Source of the DNA: Forficula auricularia
Lineage: Eukaryota > Arthropoda > Insecta > Dermaptera > Forficulidae
Length of the DNA stretch: 64,000 nt
Assembly (NCBI GenBank): GCA_024734495.1
Contig: JALMQS010000841.1
Coordinates: forward strand, 1,684,749 to 1,748,748
Reading direction: 5' to 3'
Made by a program: the position numbers and the translations under genes. Below, in pieces: positions 1 through 11,600 of the stretch (position 1 is the first letter of the stretch; every line of letters begins with the position of its first letter). The notes beneath the pieces were generated by a model. That model was not told the origin of the DNA. It worked only from the letters and a program-made list of their open reading frames with translations, and ran no database searches.

Positions 1-350
1 GAATTTTTTTGAGCATTTACTAATTGTTTTTCAATTAATATTCATTTAGCCAACCTAATCGCCTAAATGCCAGCCCGAAATGAAATTATAAGAGCCGAAC
101 CGAGCCGAACTGAATACATCTTAACCGAACCGGCAACGACTTTTACATATTCGAATTTTTTTGGGCATTTACTAATTGTTTTTCAATTAATATTCATTTA
201 GCCAACCTAATCGCCTAAATGCCATCCCGAAATGAAGTTATAAGAGCCGAACCGAGCCGAACTGAATATATCTTAACCGAACCGGCAACGACTTTTACAT
301 ATTCGAATTTTTTTGGGCATTTACTAATTATTTTTTAATTAATATTCATT
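1..350. repeat. 152-bp tandem repeat, 2.3 copies
   Basis: A 152-bp unit starts at 1, 153 and 305, the third copy ending near 350. Each unit opens with GAATTTTTTTGRGCATTTAC and contains a block rich in CCGAACCGAGCC. Copies 1 and 2 differ at only a few positions, so the duplication looks recent. No coding capacity is seen. It lies upstream of the SH3 exon at 753 and is probably intronic. Confidence 0.9.
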
Positions 351-752
351 TTCTAAAAGAATCCGTCGTTAGTAGCGACGCCACACGGAATCCCATTGAT
401 ACTACGGTTTCCGTGGTTTCTATAAAAAAACAATTGAAAAATAAAATAAAATAAATACAAAAAACAGTATTTTTTAAACTGGATCTCGAAAACTAAGCGA
501 AATCTCAAAAAATGATATTCTTCATTTTCGTCTTATTTTGGTGAGTACTATAAGAATCCATTGTCAGATCACGGCGCCACATTTACCGTAGAATTGCCCC
601 CACCCTGAGCCACTCATTCGGAAGATGTGGAGGCCCTTAAAAAAAAAAAGCTTCTCCACTGATAAGAACAAGAATTATCCATAGTACTAAAATTTTCATT
701 CTCTTATGTTACTTTTTTCTTTATTTGTGTTTTAATTAAGTGAATCTTGCAG
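351..752 (+). other. Intron sequence before the SH3 exon
   Basis: This stretch holds no reading frame I can support. It ends in a splice acceptor, CTTGCAG, at 746-752, directly before the exon that encodes the SH3 domain, so it is best read as the end of an intron of the drebrin-like gene. Confidence 0.5.
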
Positions 753-892
753 CTGATTCAACAGAATTGACCTTCGACCCAGGCGATGTGATCACCCACA
801 TAGAGCAAATTGACGAAGGCTGGTGGCAAGGCCTAGGACCCGATGGCACTTTCGGACTCTTCCCTGCTAATTACGTCGAGTTAATTCAATAA
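753..892 (+). CDS. Abp1: Drebrin-like / Abp1 protein, last coding exon (SH3 domain)
   Basis: The exon follows an AG acceptor at 751-752. Its first two bases complete a split codon, and it reads 46 residues to a TAA at 890-892. The peptide has the SH3 hallmarks in order: an acidic [12 protein letters not shown] stretch, the glycine-rich GLGPDGTFG turn, and the closing FPANYVELI. The combination IDEGWW...[15 protein letters not shown] is closest, from memory, to the C-terminal SH3 of drebrin-like proteins (Abp1/DBNL). These bind F-actin with an N-terminal ADF-H domain and recruit endocytic partners through this SH3. Cortactin is the main alternative, but its SH3 lacks the GPDG turn. Earlier exons lie outside the window. 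Confidence 0.85.
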
Positions 893-1753
893 ATCCAAGT
901 CTGATCGTTCTCCTCCAAATCTTCGCTCGATCTTCCTAAATTAAGTATTTACCGGTTGAAGTAGGAAAACCGTATTAACTGCACTTTTCAACTTTTTCTT
1001 CATAAAACCATTCACCCGGATAGATATATTCTTACAGAGCCATTTTCTGATCGACCTTTCGCTCAATTGTTATTAGAAAGTAAAAATTACGACATAACAT
1101 TTTTCCCTTCATTAAAGGACAATTATTTTTATTTATTTTTTTTTGTTTTTTTTGTTTTTATTAAATGACTAATTTTTATTTATTTTTTTTATAAATTGTG
1201 TACATTTTAATATCTATATCTATTTAAGAATTGTTCGCCTCAAAAAATTGTAACGAATTTCACTATTTTAAAATTTAATATTATATAGAGAGATCATTTT
1301 ATTATTTATATAAAAACGCGTATTTATTTATTTTTTTATTTTTATGAATTTCCAAATCTAATGGTTCAAATGACTAGAGAATATTTATTTTCATTTTTAT
1401 TATATATTTTATCTTTATTTATGAATGAAATATTATTTAATCGATTTCCATATAGGCATATTATATACATATATAGGATGTTCCAAAAAATACAAAGAAA
1501 CTTGAGGGGGTTAAAATGGTTTTGTTAATAAACTAAAATATGCCTTTTTGAGATTATAGTAAATTACTTGTGTTTACAGTAGTTATTCTAATGAATTTCT
1601 GATGAAGAGATAGTCTAAGAATAATAAAAAGTACAAATTCCGGATAAAATTAATTATTTGTTTGTCATTAAAATATTTTATAAAACGACGTTTAGAAGCA
1701 TTTCCCCCTTCTTCAGAGTTTAAAGGTCAACGAAGGAAGCTTGTAACCACCCT
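893..1753 (+). other. 3' UTR / downstream flank of the Abp1-like gene
   Basis: Very AT-rich sequence after the SH3 stop codon. It has several AT-rich candidate polyadenylation sites but none I would single out. Near 1688-1735 a degraded minus-strand Penelope hammerhead motif is visible (rc contains CTGAAGAAGGGG and TAAACGTCG). No gene is seen. Confidence 0.4.
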
Positions 1754-2768
1754 GTTTTTTTTAATGAAAATGATGAGAGGAGTTACATCAAAAAGGTGCA
1801 TCCCCTAAAGGCCTGGGTTGGCCCCTCCATCGTGAAAAGAATAAGAAGAAGGGATTTTATGGGCTGGGTAGGGGTCGAAGGTATATGTGGATACGGGTTT
1901 TAAACAGCTGAAGGTTATAAGTCGCGGGAAAGACGGTGGCTGGGAGCGAGTTCCAGTCTCCGGAGGTCATAGGGATAAAAGAGTTGGCGAAAGCGCTTGT
2001 TCGAATTTTATTCAACTTGACAGCGAAGGGGTGCTGAGCTTTCGAAAACCGCGTGTTTCTCGTAAAGAGGGCTTTAGGGGGGGGAGGATAATTGATTTCA
2101 GCACCATGATAGTATCTGTAGTAGAGGGAAAGGGCAGAAACGTTTCTTCGGTGAGCCAGGGAGTCGAGTGAGTTAGTTAGGGCGGGGTCTCCTATTAGTT
2201 TAATTGCTCGTTTCTGAATTGCATTCAGTGTGGCAAGAAAATGCTTGGAGGCCCCTCTCCACAGATGAGAGCCATATTCGAGGCAGTGGCGAATTTGACC
2301 CTTATACAGTGTAAGAAGTTGACTGGGAGTAAAATAGCGCCTAGACCTAAATAGGAGACCAAGCTTGCACGCTGCAGCTTTAGCAGTGGTTGAGATATGG
2401 TCATTCCAAGAAAGGTCAGACCCTAGTGTGACGCCTAGCATTGAAATTTTATCCCTGAATTCCAGTGAGTTTGAATCGAATGATATGTTTGTGAGGTTTC
2501 TATCGACGCGCCTAGAAATAAGGCAACACTGAGTTTTCACTCCTTTGAAGTTAACTAAATTTTGGGATCCCCAGTTTTTAAGTTTCCATAAGTCTAAATT
2601 AATTGAGGAGGCAATGTCTGCTCGGTTTTTATGCGATGCAGGGCGTTATGTAGGTGCTGTCATCTGCTTAACAATGTACCGGATCGGAGGCCAAGTTTAG
2701 AAGGTCGTTGATATAGATAAGAAAAAGCGTAGGGGAGATAACCGATCCCTGAGGAACTCCAGCGTTGG
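1754..2768 (-). pseudogene. Non-LTR retrotransposon (Jockey/CR1-like) reverse transcriptase, 3' part
   Basis: Reading down from 2768, the minus strand gives AGVPQGSVISPTLFLIYIND, the conserved RT motif before the active site. It then reads a stop codon directly followed by ADDST, where a living element would have an aromatic residue plus ADD. A one-base shift follows near 2630. From 2540 a 227-residue frame runs to 1857 with LGVTLGSDLSWNDHI, LYKGQIRHCLEYGSHLW and DWNSLP, typical of the post-RT region of Jockey/CR1-type LINEs. The 3' tail continues to an A-run at about 1754-1762. The copy is 5'-truncated and dead. A second 3' end of the same family lies at 22988-23275. Confidence 0.85.
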
Positions 2769-2814
2769 TGTGGAAGAGGAAGATGATTTTTGCGGCACTT
2801 GTTTGTTATGGTTC

Positions 2815-2900
2815 GCTATTAACATTAAACGAATGGTTACAATCTTCCGTTGATTGAACCTTTTGAACCCTCGAAAAGGAGGTAAGATACTCGGAAACAT
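2815..2900 (+). repeat. Degraded Penelope-type hammerhead region
   Basis: TTTTGAACCCTCGAAAAGGAGG followed by GGAAACATCGG resembles the intact copies at 17795 and 35012 (ACCCTGAAGAAGGAGG... GAAACGTCGG), but the CUGAAGA core is broken. It is interpreted as a decayed Penelope-like element end. Confidence 0.5.
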
Positions 2901-3373
2901 CGGATTTTAAAAATGTCACTCCAATGAATTATTTTTACTTTTAATTATCTTTAGGTTGCCTCTTCGTCAAATCTCCATTGATTTCTTACAGCCCTTCTCC
3001 AAAAGAAAATACTTAATTACTTAGATACTCAAAATCTTGACTACTTACTTAAATTTAGGACTACATCGTCGGATCATGCTTTCACAAACCATATAAAACA
3101 TTCGTGAACTACTTTATTCTTGATCCAATGTGAAGAAAAAATTATTAATCGATAAATAATTTAAAATATTGAATACCTGTCTCTGTGCTGATTTCTGACA
3201 ACATGTCAATAAAGCCTAGTTTACACGGGCTTAGTAGTAAGTATTAGTGCTAACCACTCGCACTAATTCAGTGTCGTGTAAACACACAATATAAGTGGTT
3301 AGTATTAGTAGTGTGGCAAGTGCGAGTGAATAGAAATGGTTTCTAATGGCAAGTAGCTTCCCCTAATTATACA

Positions 3374-3743
3374 ATGGGGCATTCCACGCCAAATCGGACG
3401 GTTTGAAAAATTTGGATTTTTGATTTCCTTCATTTTTTGACATATTTTAGAACCCATCAAAAAAACTCTTCCTTGTAAATTTTAAAATTTTTTTGATCAC
3501 CGTTTAAAAGATATCAAATTTCAGGTTTTCGCTCATTACTTCTTCAAAAATGGTCGAAATTCAAATTTTTACTTTAATACTTGAAGAAGTTATGAGCGAA
3601 AAACCTACATTCGAAATCTTTTAAACCGGTGATCAAAAAATTTCAAAATTTACCAGGAAGAGTTTTTGATGGCTACTAAAAAATGTCAAAAATGAAGCAA
3701 ATTAACATATTTCAAACCGCCGATTTGTCATGGAATGCCTCAT
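3374..3743. mobile_element. Palindromic TIR element, 'GGGGCATTCCA' family, copy 1
   Basis: The left end ATGGGGCATTCCACGCCAAA and the right end (rc ATGAGGCATTCCATGACAAA) form terminal inverted repeats, and the interior folds back on itself (for example AGAACCCATC against GATGGCTACT). It shares the GGGYCATTCC terminus with elements at 38214 and 49474. No coding capacity. Confidence 0.75.
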
Positions 3744-3971
3744 ATAGATATTTATTTCACTATTTTTCAATAATCATTATTAGTTAGATTTTCTTTTTAT
3801 TATTTGTATAGGAAATCAAATTTAATCAAACATTCAATAATAATTTAAAATTCATTATTCACTTGAACTTCGCACAGGCAACTCAAATTGAAGATACTCG
3901 GCGAGTTTCCGTTGCAACTCGAGGGAATTGCCTAGTGAAGAGGGCCTTATAGATTTCTGAAATAAATTCTA

Positions 3972-4257
3972 GAGGTGACTGTGGATCAGTGGCTAGAGTG
4001 TCGGGTCGCTGACTCGAAGTATGCTGGTTCGAGACTGAGTCTCGGCAGATCAGATATTTGCAGTCACCTCCTCTTGGAAAGCAATTGCAATCTACCAAGA
4101 GTATAATTGCCTAGTAACCTCTCCAAACTAGCCGTTCGGAACCGGCGTTAAAAAGTAGGTCCCGTATATCTGTGTAAAACAACTAAACACACTCAGCACA
4201 GGTATATGTGGAGAGGAGCCAAAACGTCAGGGAGACCTGATATGGCACTTGAAAGAA
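3972..4257 (+). mobile_element. tRNA-derived SINE, copy 1
   Basis: The 286-bp insert is flanked by 13-bp direct repeats GAAATAAATTCTA (3959-3971 and 4258-4270). The head has a pol III A-box-like TGGCTAGAGTG and a B-box-like GGTTCGAGAC at 4026-4035. The body is shared with the minus-strand copy at 14312-14606 and ends in a GA-rich tail. Confidence 0.85.
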
Positions 4258-4740
4258 GAAATAAATTCTAAATTAATTGTAAATTTGTGACAAGTGAGTA
4301 ATAAAATTGATAACTTTCTATAGATAAATCAAGTTTGTTAAAATTCATTCAAAAAAATTGTTTGTAGATTTATTGAAATGGCCGAAAAATGGACAGCAGA
4401 AAAAACAAAAAAATCCTTGTTCACATGCGTAGTATTTCATTTTTCAATTCCTCTTCAAGCTCTTCTATTAACGATGTTAAAATAATAATTAAAAATGCGG
4501 TGTTTGACAACTTGCAACTTTCACTATACACTAATTACATTGGTTAGTAGTAGACATGTAACCCACTACTAACCAGTTAGTCTGCTAAGTGCTTAGTAAA
4601 TAGAATAGTACTAAATTAATCAAGTAAAGGGAGTGAATGAAATAAAACTCAAAGAAGTTTATACTAACTCAATATATTTCGGATTATTAGTCCTAATAGT
4701 ACTAATGGCAAGTACTAAGTCCGTGTAAACTAGACTTAAT

Positions 4741-5552
4741 GCTTTTGATTTCTAATATCTATTTTAAAATATTTTAAAAACACTCAAAATCGGTATTCAA
4801 TATTTTTAATTAAATTATCGATATTACTAAAAAATTTAAATTCTCTTACATACATCTTTTTGTTTATGACCAAATGGTTAATTTAATTTACTCTAGGACC
4901 AAAACGGCGCATTTACTGACATGGGTCTATTAACAAACATTATTTGTTTTGGATTCCCCTTACAATCCCCTTAAGTTTGTCTGAATGCTTTGGGAAATCT
5001 TGAATACTGAATTGATATAAAAATACACTAACACTGTTAGTTCTAATGTGTAAAATATTTTGTTAGCTGGCGTTATAAGTTTTTTCTTTTAACTATTTTG
5101 GGAATTTAAAAATATATTTTATTATTAAATTTTAATTTATATATATAGTTTTTTTTTATTTTTAAACAAATTTATATATTTTTTACCCAAGGAAAAAATT
5201 TGGATCAATAAAGGGGATACATGCCTTTTAATCTTGTTTTTTTTTTGTTGTTTGAGAATCGTTTTCTTTTTTTTAAATTTTACTTTATCCAAATAAAAAA
5301 AAATATTTTTAAAACAATATTCATTCATTATAAATTACAAGTTTATTCAATCGATAAGAGTTTTAATGAAGTATAAATAGTACCTGGTTTGAAAATTTTT
5401 TGGAATGTACTTTGGAAAGGGAATAGGAATTCGACAATTAGTCATTGGAGAAAAAGAAGAAATAAATAAAAGGAATGATCAAAATTCTGAACTGAAAAGT
5501 GTACTAATATTGAAATATTAATTAACATTTTTTTTATTAATATTATATCTAT
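4741..5552. other. AT-rich intergenic DNA
   Basis: Low-complexity AT-rich sequence with long T-runs. I see no gene, RNA or clear repeat boundary. The only open frames are low-complexity and not credible. Confidence 0.4.
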
Positions 5553-5880
5553 GTGGCAGTCCATAAAATACACCACAATAAATCCAGGCATTTTCGATCT
5601 CCCCTATTCTATAAGTTTCACATTTTTCTGGATTTCTTTGGCTATAAATTACCCCCCCCCCTTAAAACAAAAAATTAATTGGTAAAAATTCATAGAAATT
5701 ATATTTATTTAAAAGAAATAAAGTCGTGTGTATACTAAATTAGAATTTTTTTTAAAACAATATGTTTTATTCAACTTAAAATGGGTGGCCAAATTATTAT
5801 ACTCAAATGATTTTTATCAAGTAAATTTATTTTATATTCAAACTTTTCAAAAAATCTAGTAGTAATTTAGTATAACCCTT

Positions 5881-6117
5881 TTGGACTGGACTGGCAACTC
5901 GCCAGACCTCAACCCGATCGAAAATGTATGGGCGGCCCTAAAAAAAGAAATTTGCAAAGATAAAATAATTACTAACAAAAGAGACTTGATAGAAAATATT
6001 ATTAAAGCATGGCACAATACACCTGCACTTAAAAAAATAGCCAAAACATGCATTGCCATCATGCCGCAGGGCATACAAAATGTGATTGCTCGAAAGGGAG
6101 GATTCACTAAATATTGA
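5881..6117 (+). pseudogene. Tc1-like transposase, C-terminal fragment
   Basis: A 79-codon frame begins at the DDE-domain signature DWTGNSPDLNPIENVWAALK, the segment containing the second catalytic aspartate in Tc1/mariner transposases. It continues through the C-terminal helices to IARKGGFTKY and a TGA. The DNA-binding domain and the first catalytic Asp are missing, so the protein is inactive. The fragment sits inside matching TIRs (5779-6577), consistent with an internal-deletion derivative. Confidence 0.85.
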
Positions 6118-6209
6118 AATTGTATTTGTATTGTCCTAAGCTAATAAACCTATAAAGATAACGATTGAAACGAATTATAAGTTTAATAGTAAGCTAAACA
6201 CTTAAAAAC

Positions 6210-6518
6210 CATAGAGTAAGTAATATAGAGTGGAAGCCTACCGTATATAGAAACAGCGATCTCTAGCGACTGCAGGGCGAAAACTCTTAGTTCTTAAGAG
6301 CTATCCAAAGATCATAGAACATTCAAAGCCTTTGTCATAGATAAAAGATACAGATATTTTTTACTTTTGATAATGTCACCAAAATGTGCCCCGAATAGAG
6401 CGGTTTCCGCCATTTTATTGCCCAATAGTTTCGCCCCGGTCTCGCCAGAGCTCTGTAACTCGTATACGCTAAAATACATTGGCTCATTATGGAGCCTTCC
6501 ACTCTATATTACTCTATG
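6210..6518. mobile_element. hAT-type MITE
   Basis: The 309-bp insert has inverted ends CATAGAGTA ... TACTCTATG, extended to CACTCTATATTACTCTATG on the right. It is flanked by an 8-bp duplication TTAAAAAC (6202-6209 and 6519-6526). Eight-bp duplications with C...G ends fit the hAT superfamily. It is inserted 3' of the Tc1 transposase relic. Confidence 0.8.
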
Positions 6519-6750
6519 TTAAAAACGTATGAAAGATATATATTTTCAAATGAGTATAATAATTTGGCCACCCACTGTAACTATTACATTATTTCATGAC
6601 GTAAAAGAGAAAAATAAAATTATAGCTGTTAAAAGAATATTAATGTGACGTCACATTTGGTCTGATCCCTTCTCCCTCGTGACATATTGTAAAGCAAGCT
6701 AGCCAATATGCATCCCTTCCCTCATGTTGATTATGTATTTTATGGACGGC

Positions 6751-7677
6751 CCCTATTAAAAAATAAGTAAATAATCGATTGACAAAAAAATAAGTGAGAA
6801 AATGAAATGGTTCTATCATATTAGTGCTTTAAATTTAAATTTAAATAATCAACTCCAAACGAATGTTTTTTATTTCGATTTTAATTTAATTTTTTCAAAA
6901 TAAATGTGATATCTATACAAATAAATAAATATTTTTGTAGTCTTATGAAGGATTGATTGATTAAGGTTGGATTCAATGAAGATATTTTCATTTTTTTTTT
7001 AAAGAGAAAAATAATTTTAAATTTAATTTAATTAACAAATATAATTTTACATACTCCGAGTGAAATTATAAGGATATTATTATTACTAATTTCTTAATTA
7101 ATTTGTTTATTTATATTAATATATGATTGTAAACTGAATTTTAAGTGAGATTGTAGAGATCTTGTGTTACATTCTAAAAATGTAAATTGGGAAGCCTTTT
7201 TTTTTAAGGAGATAATTAATTTATAGAAATATATTTTGAATTGGAAATAGAGGCAGCTTTTGTTCAGATTGTTAAATATCCACCAATAGCTTCTTTGACA
7301 TAAAAATAAAATTATTAATAAAAAAAAAAATAAAATCACATTTGGAGCCACTGGTGTAAATTTAACCATTTTTCCCTTTAGCCTAAAATGGCTGTTCTCG
7401 TAGAAATAATAGGGAGGAGTAATCTGGTGCTAGAATTTGTTCTGAAATGCTTGATCAAAATTGACAAGTAAAAATTCCATGTATTATTTCTATTCAAATA
7501 AAATACTTTAAAAAAATTCTAATATATTTACAGTGTTCTATATTTACATATAACCTTCGAAAATAAGATCCTGAATCTAGTTAGTACTACTATTTAACAA
7601 TAGAAAAAAAATCGGGCGGATTAGCAAATCTTAACGATCCTATTAATGGTTTCGAACCATTAATTCCTGTCTATTTA
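6751..7677. other. AT-rich intergenic DNA
   Basis: No supported gene. The sequence is AT-rich with poly-T/poly-A runs. The frames that are open here are low-complexity. Confidence 0.4.
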
Positions 7678-8382
7678 CAGGGTGTTCCAGGATTTGCTGG
7701 CCATAGATTAAGAATGCATTGGTGAGGTCATTTTAAGTTAGAAATTTCATCTCAACATATCTCTGAATATTTCTCATAACACAGTTGTGAGAATTTTAAT
7801 TATAAGTTTTTAGAATTCCTTATTTACGGAATATGTTACATTTAATAGAGAAAAAAGCTGTTTTTCTCTACAAAATGTGAAAAAAGCTGCAAAAAATTCA
7901 CCGAAAATTTGTTTGGCATTTTTATCTACAAAATTTGAAAAAAGCTGCAAAAAATTCACCGAAAATTTGTTTGACATTTTTCTCTACAAAATGTGAAAAA
8001 AGCTGCAACAAATTCACCGAAAATTTGTTTGGCATTTTTCTCTACAAAATGTGAAAAAAGCTGCAACAAATTCACCGAAAATTTGTGTGGCATTTTTCTT
8101 TACAAAATGTGAAAAAAGCTGCAACAAATTCACCGAAAATTTGATTGGCATTTTTCTCTATAAAATGTGAAAAAAGCTGCCACAAATTCACCGAAAATTT
8201 GTGTGGCATTCTTCTCTACAAAATGTGAATTCATCCTTAAAAAAAATGTGTCTATATAACCATTTGAAATCTTCATAAGTGAATTTTGAGGAATTTCGGA
8301 GAAATATTAATGATATTTTCGACTTAAAATGACATCACCATTACCTCCTTAAGCAATGAATATCGAATCGCGGGACACCCTG
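7678..8382. mobile_element. TIR element carrying a 58-bp minisatellite
   Basis: The left end CAGGGTGTTCCAGGATT and the right end (rc CAGGGTGTCCCGCGATTC) are inverted repeats. Sub-terminal ATTTTAAGTTAGAAATTTC also has an imperfect inverse near 8310. The centre is the tandem array 7861-8228. No transposase is seen. Confidence 0.7.
7861..8228. repeat. 58-bp tandem repeat, about 6.3 copies
   Basis: Units beginning TTTTTCTCTACAAAATGTG recur every 58 bp, at 7861, 7919, 7977, 8035, 8093, 8151 and 8209. Each contains AAAAAGCTGCAAMAAATTC and ACCGAAAATTTG. Copies differ by scattered single-base changes. There are no conserved-repeat/unique-spacer boundaries, so it is a minisatellite and not a CRISPR-like array. 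Confidence 0.92.
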
Positions 8383-8558
8383 CATAATTAAGTGCATTAA
8401 AGGAGAGAGAAAATTTATAGAAATATTATTTTACCAATCATTTTTGGCATTTTTTTTTACAAAAAAATAATTTTCATTCATATAGTGTAATATTTTGTTT
8501 ATATTAAAAAAAATATGCTTTTACTTAATTATATTGTATGTGAAGACATTTTTTTGTT

Positions 8559-8683
8559 TTAGCAATTATAACCAGCAATTTTGATTCCGTGCTTTTCTGC
8601 GTATTTAAGTCGAGCGTTTTCAATTAATCGTGCTTTACGTTCTTGAAAAGAAAGCATTCGATCGCGAGCTGATTTGGCGAAAG
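8559..8683 (-). CDS. AUP1: AUP1-like exon 8 (C-terminal helix, stop)
   Basis: The acceptor CTCCAG precedes base 8683. Two bases complete a Thr codon and 40 codons follow to TAA at 8561-8559. It encodes FAKSARDRMLSFQERK and a basic/acidic helix ending in KIAGYNC. The FAKS...QERK pattern matches the C-terminal E2-binding segment of vertebrate AUP1 as I recall it. The frame stays open upstream of this acceptor, but only this site joins in phase with exon 7. Confidence 0.88.
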
Positions 8684-11600
8684 CTGGAGCGGAAGTGTCC
8701 AACGTAGTAGATGCACCAATTGAAAAATTCATTTATTCAAATTAATTATATTTAATCTAGGCAGATGTTTAAGTAAGTATAGATGGGGAAAACCGAAGGG
8801 TGAACCGCGACCTAATATTGTGTACACCTACTTCCACTTTCATTTCCAAGTAGAAGACAATAGATAGATGAAGGGTCATTATCTAATGAATTCCAAAATA
8901 ATTCCAAAGACATGTATACCTAATTCCGCGGTTCACCCCTCGGGGAAAACTATCCGAGTGTATTTTCTATATTTTTTTGAAAGACCATTCATTATATTAA
9001 GTCTTTCATCTGGAAACCGATGGTCTAGGAAAGTTTTGCTTCTGTGTGGTACAACTAGAGCATTTTTAATTGAAAAATTGAAAAGTTTTTGTTTTGCCGA
9101 GAGTAGCAGAGTTGTTGATTCACAAAGAGAAACAAAGAGGTTGTCCTCTGCTTGATGCAAATAAACATACACACATATATATATCATCTCGATATATATG
9201 TGTGTATGTTTATTTGCATCAAGCAGAGGACAACCTCTTTGTTTCTCTTTGTAGAGCTTTTTTGTCGATAGGGTTTCTTTTTTTGAGGATGCATATCGAA
9301 TTTTTCATCGAATTTCAAAAGAAGGAATTCCATTATTTACTAGGATAAGTAAAAAATTACTTACACTTTTCGTTCTACAACTTTATTAAACTAAGATAGG
9401 TGTACAACAGATACATTATTTTTCGAAATAGTCTCCACCTTTAGCAATGCACTTGGCCCAGCGAGCCACAAGCTACCGGATGCCTTCCTGGTAGAAGGTT
9501 TTCGGTTAGTCATGAAGCCACTTTTGCACCGCATCCCGAACGTCCATGCCTGAGCCAAATCGACGACCTCTCAAAGCTTCCTTGAGCGGTCCAAAGAGAT
9601 CTGGGATGTAGGGAGGGTGTTCCAGGGTCTCAAAGCCTCTCAAAGTTGACGGTCGCCCAGCTCCCTCATTTTGTGTTACGCTCGTTCGGCCACTTTTAAA
9701 CATTTCGATCCATAAAAAAAGGCTTTTACGAGATAAAGCACTTTCCCCGTATTGTGACAAAAGTCTCCGATGAATTTCAGCACCTTTCACATCCTCTGAC
9801 CACTCCTCGTTGCTCCTCTTTGGTGGAATCTGATAGCGGAGCTGACATGCTTATGCTGTTGTAGCTAGAGGACAACTAACGCGATCGTGATTAAATTCCG
9901 CACACGTGACCACAGACGCGCCAACTCAACGCAATAAAGTTGTAGAACGAAAAGTGTAGGTAATTTTTGACTTATCCTCGCTCGTGTTTATATGTATTCA
10001 CTAGACAGTTTTGCCCACCGCTAGTTGACCATCTTCAATAATATATATCGTTTTAGTTATTATTTCCAAAAATTAAAACGATATTTACTTTTGAAGATGG
10101 CGAACTAGTTGTGATAGAAATTGTCAATAAAAATTAAAAAGATATTTATTGGTGAAGATGGTGAACCAGTGGTGACAGAAACCGACTAATGAATACATAT
10201 AAATAAATAAAAATAATTTATGGAGATATTTAAATTTATTTGAGTGTGTAAAAAACAACCTTTGAAGTTAAATGTATGTATAAATTGAACTAACTTTCAA
10301 TAATTGTGTGTTTTTCTAAAATTCTCCGAAAGCATTTTTTTAATACTTACTGAAAAATTAGTTGGAAGTGATGTGCGAATTTCCGGGGGCAGAGAGCTTC
10401 CTGAAGGTCTACTAGGTAGGGTTGTTGATGGCTCAGTCAAAGGTTCATATACAACAAGACCTTCCAAAATATTCGAAATTGTTATATCTACACTTCTAGT
10501 TGTTGCTGAAAGATAAATAATTTTTTGAATTAAATAAAAAATCATTTTGGACCGAGTTTTACTCTGTTACTCAGTTTTGATTTCGGTTAGGATCTTTTTC
10601 AGATGCGATTAAGGTAGTTGTTTCGCGACAATACTAGCAAAAAGTTAATGCTAGAGTATATAGAACAAACAATAAGGATTCATAATTCATAAGCCCAAAA
10701 CTTTTTGCTGTTTATGTATCACTACTAGCCAATCCAGTGTTCGTATGACAAATCTGGCAACTCTGTGTGAGCTTGTATATATTTTATCATAGAAATTTCA
10801 GATAAAGTACATTATTAAGGGAGATGTATAAAACAAAAAGTTCTTAATAAGCGATTGAAAGCTGTTGCGACAATGAAGAGAAAAAACGTCAAAAAAGTAC
10901 TAAAGTTAACCCCCTTTTTAGGTTAAATAAATGCGTTGTTGCCAGCTTGTTTTTAGTGTAAATTTTTCATTATACATTTTTCATTATTATCTCAGAAACT
11001 GTGTTGTAACTTTGAATTAAATTGTCTTAAAAAATGTATTAGTTATTGTTTCATGTTGGTTTAGTTTTTTATAACAATGGTAAGAAGAGTTTCTTAATTA
11101 TAATTATACTAGCTGACGCCCGGGCCTTCGGCCCGGCGTCACCTAGCTCCTGGCGGGGAGCGTCTCGTTTTATGGTTAAAATTTATATAGATAATAGCTG
11201 ACTCGATTTTTTAAATATATTTAAAAAATAATAATAGTTTTGAAAATAAATTGAAAATGCAAATAATTATAGAATAGGTATTAAAACAGTAAATGAATTA
11301 TATATTACTTGTCAAAATTGTTCCCTTAACCAAAAATAATATTGACAGTTGAAAGATTTCCAAAAAGCTATTATCGGCCATCTTGTTTGTTTGCTTTTAC
11401 CCCCCAGAGAGGCGCTGGCGTTGTTTCCTCGAAAAAAATATTTTTTACATGCCACAGGTGTGATATCTATAAAAACACTCGTGTATTTGAATGGAATGTT
11501 GTGTGAAAATTTCAAAGAAATCGGTGAAGAACTTTCGGAGATCCTTCAACGTATCACTTAAGCGTAACAGTACATTTTTATTTATATAGACAGATATGTA

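Larger units (their letters stand above)
3212..4738. mobile_element. TIR element, 'GTTTACACGG' family, copy 1 (with nested inserts)
   Basis: The left end, AGCCTAGTTTACACGGGCTT, and the right end, AGTCCGTGTAAACTAG, are inverted repeats. A second copy lies at 17975-18718 and a left-end fragment at about 25148. Internal TTAGTA/TACTAA repeats are shared between copies. Inside sit a palindromic element (3374-3743), a SINE (3972-4257) and a fragment related to 56480-56530 (about 4629-4690). No transposase is present, so it is non-autonomous, class unknown. Confidence 0.7.
5779..6577 (+). mobile_element. Tc1-like element, internally deleted
   Basis: Terminal inverted repeats GGGTGGCCAAATTATTATAC (from 5783) and its inverse ending CCACCCACTG at 6577 flank a C-terminal transposase fragment. 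The right end is followed by TA, as expected for the superfamily; the outermost left bases have decayed. The CAGTGGGTGGCC terminus is typical of Tc1 elements. Confidence 0.75.
5553..6750. mobile_element. Outer TIR element interrupted by a Tc1 relic
   Basis: GTCCATAAAATACA at 5560 and its inverse TGTATTTTATGGAC at 6734 bracket the region. The right end also carries GACGTCAC and CTCGTGACA, typical of widespread insect TIR elements that begin GGGCCGTCCATAAA. Nested inside are the Tc1-like element 5779-6577 and, within that, the hAT-type MITE 6210-6518. Confidence 0.55.

Noticed and set aside
1887..2171. Plus-strand open frame over the LINE relic
   Set aside because: Antisense shadow of the recognisable reverse transcriptase on the minus strand.
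7861..8228. Regular short repeats reminiscent of a CRISPR array
   Set aside because: The whole 58-bp unit is repeated without unique spacers, and the context is a eukaryotic transposon; it is a minisatellite.
8684..8736. An AUP1 exon 8 start at the in-frame ATG near 8736
   Set aside because: The frame is open there, but no acceptor precedes it and phase with exon 7 fails. The CTCCAG acceptor at 8684 joins in phase and gives the expected FAKS sequence.
8868..9348. Three overlapping open frames around the palindrome at 9068
   Set aside because: Overlapping frames on both strands caused by the inverted repeat; no protein similarity recognised.
9506..9790. A functional mariner transposase
   Set aside because: The frame joins the DNA-binding region directly to the C-terminal region; the catalytic core is deleted and a stop and frame change interrupt it.
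10347..10351. The stronger-looking GTAAGT donor after 10351 for AUP1 exon 7
   Set aside because: It leaves phase 0, which does not fit exon 8; the overlapping GTATTA donor 4 nt downstream fits and restores the conserved TFAKS.
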